Positions 39,914-44,514 of a stretch of 44,514 nucleotides of DNA are shown here, piece after piece. The notes under the pieces were generated by a model that was given only the letters and a program-made list of their open reading frames with translations, was not told the DNA's origin and did no database searches. Numbering within the stretch: the first letter of the stretch is position 1; every line of letters begins with the position of its first letter. This stretch comes from Fidelibacterota bacterium (GTDB lineage Bacteria; Fidelibacterota; UBA2242), in assembly GCA_023229045.1 (NCBI GenBank), contig JALOAB010000002.1:1-44514 (forward strand), written 5' to 3'. The position numbers and the translations under genes were made by a program.

Positions 39914-40528
39914 CTATTTGACTTTAAAATCTTTATGTTTGACTTTTGCTATAATACGCTCACCTTTTCTGCTGAACAACCCTACTTTGGGTCGCATTAC
40001 CAATCCCTCTGCTACAAAATCGCCCCACATAGACTTATAGCCACACCGGACTATTTCTATGGCTCGCTCAAGTGTTCCTTCGCCAACTTGAGGCACAATG
40101 CTTAATTCTAACTTATTACCAATATCGAGCACGTCCTCTCGCCTTAACCACCACCTATCAATCAGTATGTCAAACAACACTATGCTTTGGTCTTGTCTGT
40201 AAACGCCGCCTTTACGTATTCCCGCGCCATAACCCTCACAGTATAGACACATTGTTAGGTCTGGGTACTTATCTGTAAGGTTTTTGGTTAGTGTCGAGGC
40301 ATTGATTGAATCTATTAGTTTGGCAGGAATCGGGGCATTGTCCGTTTTTCCGCAAATTCTAATGTTTTGACCATCCCAATATATTCTGATATTTGTACCG
40401 TCAATTTTTTCAGTAAACTCCCAGATGTTACCTTTGAGGTAGCTAAATTCAGGTATAGACCATTGCCCTAAAATAAAATTGCCACGCTCATCTCTTTTGT
40501 AAACCGATTGAATTTTGTGATATTCCAT
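39914..40528 (-). CDS. RNA ligase, Rnl2-like
   Basis: 204 residues. Nucleotidyltransferase motifs in order: motif I K-I-D-G-T-N (41-46, Lys41 adenylated), motif III with C-L-Y-C-E-G-Y (94-100), I-V-L-F-D-I-L (IIIa, 116-122), motif IV E-G-L-V-M-R-P (174-180), motif V I-I-A-K-V-K-H-K-D-F (192-201). It lacks the C-terminal domain of T4 Rnl2 (334 residues), like other minimal ligases. It joins RNA ends in repair. No kinase/phosphatase partner is visible here. GGAG precedes the start. Confidence 0.85.
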   Translation of the reverse strand: MEYHKIQSVYKRDERGNFILGQWSIPEFSYLKGNIWEFTEKIDGTNIRIYWDGQNIRICGKTDNAPIPAKLIDSINASTLTKNLTDKYPDLTMCLYCEGYGAGIRKGGVYRQDQSIVLFDILIDRWWLRREDVLDIGNKLELSIVPQVGEGTLERAIEIVRCGYKSMWGDFVAEGLVMRPKVGLFSRKGERIIAKVKHKDFKVK

Positions 40529-40531
40529 CTT

Positions 40532-40687
40532 TCATTCTCCAATCTTTTGCCCGTAAAACTGCTCTAATATCCGTCGTCTGCCGTTCTCAATATTGGCATA
40601 GTCAGGCTGTGATATGCCTAAATAGTCGGCCACCTTCTTTTGGGTTAGGTATTGGCCGGGTCGTTGTCTTAATTCTTTAAGGTTCAT
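40532..40687 (-). CDS. Xre-type helix-turn-helix regulator
   Basis: 51 residues. L-T-Q-K-K-V-A-D-Y-L-G-I-S-Q-P-D-Y-A-N-I-E-N-G is a clear Cro/C1-type HTH. Start 40687 is taken from an ATGA overlap with the upstream gene; a longer frame would run well into it. The protein is little more than the HTH. Likely dimeric repressor; possible sites include the palindrome at 108-122. Confidence 0.8.
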   Translation of the reverse strand: MNLKELRQRPGQYLTQKKVADYLGISQPDYANIENGRRRILEQFYGQKIGE

Positions 40688-41136
40688 TTCTTTAGTTCTT
40701 TCCAATTCTTCTGTGGTTCTGGAACGTAGATACTCCATTGTGAGGCTGCGAAATTCCGGCACTTATCAAAGAAGTCCGCCATTTCCAAAGTATTCATATC
40801 CCGCATAGTCAGCCTCTTTTCATCTCTAAAGACCGGACACATTGCATACATATAATCTTTCAATAAGTCCGGCGATATTTCAATACCTGTCGGGTCGGAC
40901 AGCTTAAAGATATAGCTTGTGTCGTAGCCTCTGTCATTAAAGACCTCTAAGACTATCTTACTGAATAGGCCGAACCACGCGCCAAGCTGCCTATTTGTTT
41001 TTGATTGGCGGTATTTTGTTAGGGTTTCTTCTATCATATCGGTTGGCTTGAAAGAACTCAAAAATCGCTTTCTTTGTTCCTTCATTTCCTCTGATAGCAG
41101 AAATATCCCATCTTTGGCTCGGCCTGTGAATTTCAT
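40684..41136 (-). CDS. NinB-like recombination protein
   Basis: 150 residues. Features shared with NinB/phage recombination mediators: Y-R-Q-S-K-T-N-R-Q-L-G-A-W-F, C-P-V-F-R, L-T-M-R-D-M-N-T-L-E-M-A-D-F-F, and C-terminal Y-V-P-E-P. In lambda NinB binds single-stranded DNA and can replace RecFOR. Here it sits between an SSB-like gene and an HTH gene. GAGGT precedes the start. Assignment by pattern, moderately sure. Confidence 0.55.
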   Translation of the reverse strand: MKFTGRAKDGIFLLSEEMKEQRKRFLSSFKPTDMIEETLTKYRQSKTNRQLGAWFGLFSKIVLEVFNDRGYDTSYIFKLSDPTGIEISPDLLKDYMYAMCPVFRDEKRLTMRDMNTLEMADFFDKCRNFAASQWSIYVPEPQKNWKELKK

Positions 41137-41144
41137 TGTTTACC

Positions 41145-41534
41145 TCAAAAGGGAATATCTGAATCGTCAATCTCTGGTTCTGGCTCTGGGTCGGCAGGCT
41201 GAACGATTTGATTTTTTGCTGCCCGAACCCTAATGCCTCCGACAAGTTTGCCGCCGAAAGAAATGTTCGGGTCGTGGTAAAGAACAATTTTCTTGCCAAT
41301 CCAGTTATCGAAATCACCGCTTCCAGTTATAGACTGGATAATCTGGCCATTGGTTGAATTGAGAATGAAGGGCTTATCAACCTCTTTTAGTATTAAAGCC
41401 CATCGCAATTCTTCTTCTGCGCCTTCTTTGGCCACGTTAACTTCCTCGTAGTTATCAATGGTTACAAGGATTGGCTTTTGCACCTCTTTTTGTGTCAGAA
41501 ATTTACTTTTCTTCAAATCATTTACACTTGGCAT
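41145..41534 (-). CDS. Single-stranded DNA-binding protein-like (acidic IPF tail)
   Basis: 129 residues. A beta-rich core (W-A-L-I-L-K-E-V, I-G-K-K-I-V-L-Y-H-D-P) of OB-fold type is followed by a proline/acidic linker and the C terminus D-D-S-D-I-P-F. That ending is almost identical to the D-D-D-I-P-F tip by which bacterial SSBs bind partner proteins. It would coat single strands and recruit host or phage partners through the tip. AAAGGG precedes the start. Confidence 0.7.
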   Translation of the reverse strand: MPSVNDLKKSKFLTQKEVQKPILVTIDNYEEVNVAKEGAEEELRWALILKEVDKPFILNSTNGQIIQSITGSGDFDNWIGKKIVLYHDPNISFGGKLVGGIRVRAAKNQIVQPADPEPEPEIDDSDIPF

Positions 41535-41600
41535 TGCTTACCCTTTCATAATTAAGTTGTTTTTATGTGTTTAAATCTTCCATTCTTTGTTCGCTTGGCA

Positions 41601-42269
41601 TCATTTAATTCTTTTTTCTGTTTCTTCGCAGAGTATTTTGAAACTACAATATTGACATTCTTTGCTTTTACCGTCTTTGTTGATAAAGCATCTTGGCTCG
41701 GCTTTTGGTAGTTCGTCCTGTTCCCATAACCTTCTTAATTCTGATAATTCCATATCAAGTTGAGCAAGCCAGTAATCGTCTAACGGCTGGACAAATTCCA
41801 TAATACATAAATCGTCTTTGCTGACGAAAACAAGTCGGCCAAAATCCTTTTTTAATTCTCTGGTATAGTACATTACTTGCAGCCAGTTAGGATATTTCTC
41901 TTTTTTAATATCGTCCTTTTTAAACTTAGACATATACCAAAAAGATTTACTGTGCTGGCTTTTAATGTCGATTACTTCGTTGCTGGTAACTATATCGGCA
42001 TAGCCCTTAACATCATCAGATTCGACCAAAACTTGTAATTGATAGTCTTTTGGCAGCAGACTAACTACAAAATCCTCAAACAGATTGCCCGCGTTAAAAA
42101 CCCTTAATGTTCTTTTGTCCGGTGGATTAGACTGAGGCTCGTCTTTGCGATTCCAGTATTGAGCGCGATAACACCGTCCGAAACTTGACGGCGACCATTT
42201 TCCGGAACGCTCTCTGGGCTGCCTAATCAGACTCTTGTCTATCAACTGCTGAATCGTCTCTACTGACAT
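41601..42269 (-). CDS. Cas4/AddB-like PD-(D/E)XK exonuclease with Fe-S signature
   Basis: 222 residues. Nuclease core: Glu65 in N-L-F-E-D-F, Asp92 in G-Y-A-D-I-V, Asp101-x-Lys103 in V-I-D-I-K-S, Gln131 in W-L-Q-V-M-Y-Y. One N-terminal Cys (33) plus three C-terminal Cys (205, 208, 214 in C-Q-Y-C-S-F-K-I-L-C) is the ligand set of the Cas4/AddB 4Fe-4S cluster. Likely a 5'-3' exonuclease feeding recombination with the SSB-like and NinB-like proteins. AAAGGG precedes the start. Confidence 0.8.
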   Translation of the reverse strand: MSVETIQQLIDKSLIRQPRERSGKWSPSSFGRCYRAQYWNRKDEPQSNPPDKRTLRVFNAGNLFEDFVVSLLPKDYQLQVLVESDDVKGYADIVTSNEVIDIKSQHSKSFWYMSKFKKDDIKKEKYPNWLQVMYYTRELKKDFGRLVFVSKDDLCIMEFVQPLDDYWLAQLDMELSELRRLWEQDELPKAEPRCFINKDGKSKECQYCSFKILCEETEKRIK

Positions 42270-42399
42270 TATTTCCCTTTCTCAATCTTTTTGCAATACT
42301 TGCTCGAACAAACTTTTCGTAACAATCTGTCGCATCGAAGTTACATTGTTCGACTATGCTCGATTGCTTTAACATCTGGAACACTTTCAGGTCGGTCAT
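42223..42399 (-). CDS. Hypothetical protein, 58 aa
   Basis: Start 42399 in an ATGA overlap with the upstream gene. M-T-D-L-K-V-F-Q-M-L-K, two cysteines, then a basic stretch A-K-R-L-R-K-G-N-N-V. The last 16 codons overlap the nuclease gene by 47 bp, so the C terminus may be frame-constrained. No family recognised. Confidence 0.5.
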   Translation of the reverse strand: MTDLKVFQMLKQSSIVEQCNFDATDCYEKFVRASIAKRLRKGNNVSRDDSAVDRQESD

Positions 42400-42623
42400 A
42401 TCTCTAACTCCTTGATGGCTTCTTTCCACTTGTCGTGGTAAGCCTTTGAATCGGCTTCCAATTCGGCTTTAGTAATCGGCTCGTAACTTATTACAAGCGT
42501 GCCAGTTTGTTTCCATAGCCGGATTTCGTCTGTCGGGTGTTCGGCTATGTTGACTAACAGCAAGTCTGCTCTGGTATATTCGTATATTGTTTTGCTATTT
42601 ACCAATGCGAGATATTTAGCCAT
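42396..42623 (-). CDS. Hypothetical protein, 75 aa
   Basis: A-K-Y-L-A-L-V-N-S-K, then a helical acidic C terminus (E-L-E-A-D-S-K-A-Y-H-D-K-W-K-E-A). AAGGAAAGAAAG precedes the start. No family recognised. Part of the coupled leftward operon. Confidence 0.55.
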   Translation of the reverse strand: MAKYLALVNSKTIYEYTRADLLLVNIAEHPTDEIRLWKQTGTLVISYEPITKAELEADSKAYHDKWKEAIKELEI

Positions 42624-42638
42624 TTCTTTCTTTCCTTA

Positions 42639-42761
42639 TCAACCCGAATAATCTATTATGCCTTTTCTTTGTAAATGCTCTCTCTCTGTATAGGTAAGGG
42701 ATTTTTTGCCCTTTTTGGCTTTACGCCAGATGTTCTTGGTTTTTTTGGTCTTGAGTTTCAT
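42639..42761 (-). CDS. Possible 40-codon basic peptide
   Basis: ATG 42761 with AGAAAGAGA upstream opens a Lys-rich frame (M-K-L-K-T-K-K-T-K-N-I-W-R-K), ending in TGA before the next ribosome site. It overlaps the end of the upstream gene by 41 bp. Size, charge and tight placement favour a gene, but no homologue is recognised. Confidence 0.4.
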   Translation of the reverse strand: MKLKTKKTKNIWRKAKKGKKSLTYTEREHLQRKGIIDYSG

Positions 42762-42915
42762 TATCTCTTTCTAATAAAAATCTTTCGAGTAAGCATTTTG
42801 CACACATCCCACTTCTTGTTCTATATGTCCTACAATGCGGACACTGGTGATAAGTATGTATTCCATCTGCTAACTCATATTCAATATCCGACAAAAATTT
42901 TCTAATTCGCCCCAT
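42721..42915 (-). CDS. Small zinc-ribbon protein, 64 aa
   Basis: C-P-H-C and C-A-K-C pairs flank a T-Y-R-T-R-S-G-M turn, a zinc ribbon, followed by a charged helix. Start 42915 overlaps the end of the wHTH gene by 14 bp; a longer frame would run across that gene. Possibly a nucleic-acid binding partner of the wHTH. Confidence 0.55.
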   Translation of the reverse strand: MGRIRKFLSDIEYELADGIHTYHQCPHCRTYRTRSGMCAKCLLERFLLERDNETQDQKNQEHLA

Positions 42916-43072
42916 ATCTTCGCACACACCGAACAACGTCAGGGTGATAAATATAGGTGTTGCCATACTTTTCGGCTTGTATCAAGCCCTCGCGTCTCAG
43001 GACAGCTAATCTGTACCGGACTACATAAACATCTAATTTTAACTTTGTTGCTATTTGTTCGGCTGTAAGCAT
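42902..43072 (-). CDS. Small winged-helix regulator, 56 aa
   Basis: L-T-A-E-Q-I-A-T-K-L-K-L-D-V-Y-V-V-R-Y-R is a helix-turn-helix, followed by a wing (L-I-Q-A-E-K-Y-G-N-T-Y-I-Y). AGGA lies 8 bases before the ATG and a promoter candidate lies about 30 bases further up. First gene of the recombination block, so it may autoregulate it. Ends in TAG. Confidence 0.65.
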   Translation of the reverse strand: MLTAEQIATKLKLDVYVVRYRLAVLRREGLIQAEKYGNTYIYHPDVVRCVRRYGAN

Positions 43073-43098
43073 AAGTTATTCCTGATTGTTTTTTCTTA

Positions 43099-43127
43099 AT
43101 ACTAATAACCTTATCGGTGGATTGCAA
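43099..43127 (-). promoter_or_regulatory. Promoter candidate for the recombination block
   Basis: Reading leftward, TTGCAA (43122-43127), 17 bp, TAGTAT (43099-43104), then the wHTH gene. Both boxes differ from consensus at two positions, so activity is likely moderate. Confidence 0.45.
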
Positions 43128-43229
43128 ACAATTTCCTTAAAGATTTTTAAAATTTATTTTTAAGCATTTCCAAGATTGCGTTATATTGCAGCCGGAGGCT
43201 TCGTCTGGCACTTTTACGAGTCTAAATTA

Positions 43230-43607
43230 CTATCTGTCCAATTCTCGTTTTACTTTCCGCCAATAGTTTTCTGTCGCCTTTTTTTGGTGGCCGTTTGGCC
43301 CGCCATTAAACTTTCTGGCGCGTTCTTCTATTGTTCCGCCGTAGTGATTAAGGTAGATATTCGCCATTTCGATAGACTTGGCTCTGGAGTATCTATCTTG
43401 CAGAGTATATTTATCCTTGCCGATTATGCGGTTCACGTCCTTGACAAAAATAGGGTGAATCTGTAAGCAGCCGACCGCAAGGCCGCCGTCCCCGATTGCT
43501 TGGTCATTGCCAGAGCTTTCGACCTGAATCAAGGCTTGAATCAACCTGTCGTTGTCAGCTTGACTAATCCCTACAATCGTTATAACCGCTAAAATCGTTA
43601 GTCTCAT
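43230..43607 (-). CDS. Lytic transglycosylase-like muralytic enzyme with signal peptide
   Basis: 125 residues. The N terminus MRLTILAVITIVGISQA is a short export signal. The domain shows I-Q-V-E-S-S-G-N (catalytic Glu30) and G-L-A-V-G-C-L-Q-I-H-P, the SLT transglycosylase pattern, then N-I-Y-L-N-H-Y and K-F-N-G-G. It cuts glycan strands of peptidoglycan. An in-frame ATG 51 bases upstream overlaps the preceding gene; AGGGGA before 43607 favours the shorter form. Sec-dependent export would remove the need for a large-hole holin. Confidence 0.8.
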   Translation of the reverse strand: MRLTILAVITIVGISQADNDRLIQALIQVESSGNDQAIGDGGLAVGCLQIHPIFVKDVNRIIGKDKYTLQDRYSRAKSIEMANIYLNHYGGTIEERARKFNGGPNGHQKKATENYWRKVKRELDR

Positions 43608-43617
43608 CTTCGTTCCC

Positions 43618-43758
43618 CTAAAGCTCAAAATAATAAATTCTGTGTAGATATTTGACAACTTGTGTCATAGTTTTTGTTATCGCCCTTTGGATAGTCGGTA
43701 ATTCGGCCTGCCAATTTGCCCCCAAAGCCAGAGCAGCTAATAAGATTATAGTATTCAT
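43618..43758 (-). CDS. Small exported or membrane peptide, 46 aa
   Basis: Begins M-N-T-I-I-L-L-A-A-L-A-L-G-A, a short hydrophobic signal or anchor, then a polar part with two Thr/Lys turns and H-R-I-Y-Y-F-E-L. TAAGGA precedes the start. It stands between the entericidin-like lipoprotein and the transglycosylase, in what looks like a lysis or envelope cluster. Confidence 0.5.
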   Translation of the reverse strand: MNTIILLAALALGANWQAELPTIQRAITKTMTQVVKYLHRIYYFEL

Positions 43759-43804
43759 AATATTTCCTTATAATAACAGGGCTTCCCTGCCCTTCGCCAG
43801 TCCG

Positions 43805-43948
43805 TTATCTCTGGGTGTTTACGGTCGTCCAGTCCTGCAAGTCCTGCCCGAATCCGTGTACGGTCGAGCAGCCGGAGGCCGATAGAACGATGTAAAATAT
43901 CGCTACTATCGCAGTCCACTCAACCACCTTAACAAGTAACTCTTTCAT
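43805..43948 (-). CDS. Entericidin-like small lipoprotein, 47 aa
   Basis: A hydrophobic N-terminal segment ends L-S-A-S-G-C (lipid Cys27), followed by S-T-V-H-G-F-G-Q-D-L-Q-D. The C-x-x-x-x-G-x-G-x-D-x-Q pattern is that of entericidin lipoproteins. In a phage it could act in lysis (an o-spanin-like place) or protect the envelope. AGGAG precedes the start. It overlaps the upstream gene by 20 bp. Confidence 0.6.
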   Translation of the reverse strand: MKELLVKVVEWTAIVAIFYIVLSASGCSTVHGFGQDLQDWTTVNTQR

Positions 43949-44108
43949 AATGCTTTCTCCTATCCCTCAATTCTATTAACTGCCCCCGCCACTTAGCCAC
44001 AAAGCCAAGCAACTTTTTTCTACTTTCGGGGCTTCTTTCTTGTTGTAATAAACCCATTGCGTCATCTATGGCATCGAGTAACATTCTTTCCCTGTGTGTT
44101 ATTCGCAT
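43929..44108 (-). CDS. Small basic helical protein, 59 aa
   Basis: M-R-I-T-H-R-E-R-M-L-L-D-A-I-D-D-A, then basic helices (S-R-K-K-L-L-G-F-V-A-K-W-R-G). AAAGGGG precedes the ATG. First gene after the 44.12-kb promoter and coupled to the lipoprotein gene by overlap. No family recognised. Confidence 0.55.
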   Translation of the reverse strand: MRITHRERMLLDAIDDAMGLLQQERSPESRKKLLGFVAKWRGQLIELRDRRKHYERVTC

Positions 44109-44123
44109 ATTGCACCCCTTTCT

Positions 44124-44152
44124 ACAATAAACTCTAATCTATATTTCGACAA
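44124..44152 (-). promoter_or_regulatory. Promoter candidate for the lysis-like cluster
   Basis: Reading leftward, TTGTCG (44147-44152), 17 bp, TATTGT (44124-44129), ending 16 bases before the first ATG of the cluster. The spacing is ideal but each box has two mismatches. Confidence 0.4.
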
Positions 44153-44159
44153 ATTCCAA

Positions 44160-44291
44160 AAAGAACTTGACAAAAAAATTAAGATATGTTAAAAAATTAT
44201 TACTAAGGCAGGCAGATAGACAGAAAGGTAGGACGGTTACACTTGAGATACCTAACCCCTAAAATTTTTTTTATTTTCCCGAAGATTTTTC
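44160..44291. other. Gene-free AT-rich spacer
   Basis: About 130 bases with no ORF of note. It contains a TTGACA at 44167 without a convincing -10 box, a GGCAGGCAGATAGACAG purine-rich stretch and a long T tract near 44262. I see no clear function. Confidence 0.5.
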
Positions 44292-44321
44292 TTGACAGGC
44301 ATATTGCAGGTTGTGTAATAT
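44292..44321 (+). promoter_or_regulatory. Sigma70-like promoter of the junction small RNA
   Basis: TTGACA (44292-44297), 18 bp, TAATAT (44316-44321). No protein gene with a ribosome site follows, and the first downstream element is the strong terminator at 44421 (equal to 34 on the circle). Confidence 0.7.
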
Positions 44322-44327
44322 GGCAGT

Positions 44328-44453
44328 ATGATATCACGATATATTGACAATTTGGCATTTTACGGCGGTTTGTGTATCGCAAACCGTATTCTCATCACGC
44401 AGACCGCCACTACATATAAGACCTCGTTTCTTACAAAGAAGCGGGGTTTTTTT
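44328..44453 (+). ncRNA. Small RNA across the circle junction, about 126 nt
   Basis: It lies between the promoter above and the terminator at 44421..44453. A 9-bp hairpin with a TAT loop (44366-44374 with 44378-44386) and a competing GGCGGT/ACCGCC pairing are visible. An ORF of 57 codons starts at the ATG at 44328 (leaderless) and would read through the terminator, so coding is less likely. It may be a regulatory RNA of the host or phage, or a transcript used as a replication primer. Undefined family. Confidence 0.5.
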
Positions 44454-44514
44454 AAGGATTTAATTACTGGCAGAAGTGCCATATTCTTAATAGAAGTATA
44501 ACTTATACTACTAT
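44388..44514. repeat. Terminal direct repeat, right copy
   Basis: Identical to 1..127. It includes the second copies of the terminator (44421-44453) and of the 15-bp palindrome (44495-44509). Confidence 0.95.

Noticed and set aside
43652..43885. 77-codon plus-strand frame
   Set aside because: It runs against two small minus-strand genes with good ribosome sites and has none itself.
44167..44195. Second plus-strand promoter with TTGACA at 44167
   Set aside because: The -10 position reads TAAAAA, a poor match, and no gene or terminator pairs with it better than with the 44292 promoter.
44328..44441. 57-codon leaderless frame through the junction terminator
   Set aside because: It would need translation through a strong intrinsic terminator and has no ribosome site. 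A small RNA is the simpler reading, though the frame is mentioned there.
1..44514. Genome-wide amber recoding
   Set aside because: Several genes end naturally at TAG with a stop or a new gene soon after, and only one gene shows a long frame beyond TAG.
1..44514. tRNA genes, CRISPR array, integrase, insertion sequences
   Set aside because: I searched by eye for T-loop patterns, spaced repeats and recombinase motifs and found none I could support.

Overview
The window is a complete or near-complete tailed-phage genome. The first 127 bases recur exactly as the last 127, so the contig closes into a circle of 44,387 bp. Identical ends of this length are what a de Bruijn assembler leaves on a circular or terminally redundant molecule. 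The virion genes follow the short-tailed (podovirus, T7-like) order: small and large terminase, portal, scaffold, major capsid, cement protein, tail tubular proteins A and B, three or four internal/ejection proteins, then fibre-like proteins. There is no integrase, phage RNA polymerase or DNA polymerase, so a lytic phage using host transcription and host replisome parts is the simplest reading. Many LamG-type and other carbohydrate-binding modules, lipoprotein signals and frequent EPN/DPN strings in secreted-looking proteins suggest a Gram-negative host, possibly in the Planctomycetota. That host call is a weak inference.

Layout. Two transcription arms diverge near 2.0-2.2 kb, where good sigma70-like promoters face both ways. 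The plus-strand late arm runs 2.24-29.86 kb: packaging (2.2-5.4), portal to capsid (5.4-10.8), tail and decoration (10.8-19.2), ejection proteins (19.2-26.3), small membrane and lipoprotein genes (26.3-27.6) and a BNR-repeat fibre-like protein. It ends at a strong intrinsic terminator at 29.9 kb. The minus-strand arm runs from 1.97 kb leftward through the circle junction and on from 44.1 kb down to 29.9 kb. It holds small regulators, a lysis-like cluster (43.2-44.1), a recombination/repair block (Cas4-like nuclease, SSB-like protein, NinB-like protein, RNA ligase), a replication block (DUF1064-like nuclease, DnaD-like initiator with origin-like repeats, DnaC-like loader, RuvC-like resolvase), and an accessory cassette (papain-like peptidase, DNA methyltransferase carrying a LAGLIDADG-like insertion, PD-(D/E)XK nuclease, deoxyribosyltransferase-like protein, NlpC/P60-like protein). 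Genes are packed with ATGA or TAATG junctions. Several genes of 40-57 codons were recovered by reading those junctions.

The most unusual points are: (1) Sec or lipoprotein signal peptides on at least five late proteins, including the core tail tubular protein B; (2) a LamG domain nested inside another LamG domain inside that tail protein, followed by an F5/8-type C-like domain; (3) a gene that appears to start at AUA; (4) structured non-coding regions, namely a roughly 400-nt gene-free stretch, a capsid-gene leader, a leader on the initiator gene and a promoter-to-terminator small RNA across the circle junction; (5) 12-bp iterons beside a 6-bp repeat tract inside the initiator gene; (6) a coiled-coil gene interrupted by a single in-frame amber codon; (7) the methyltransferase/nuclease/deoxyribosyltransferase-like cassette.
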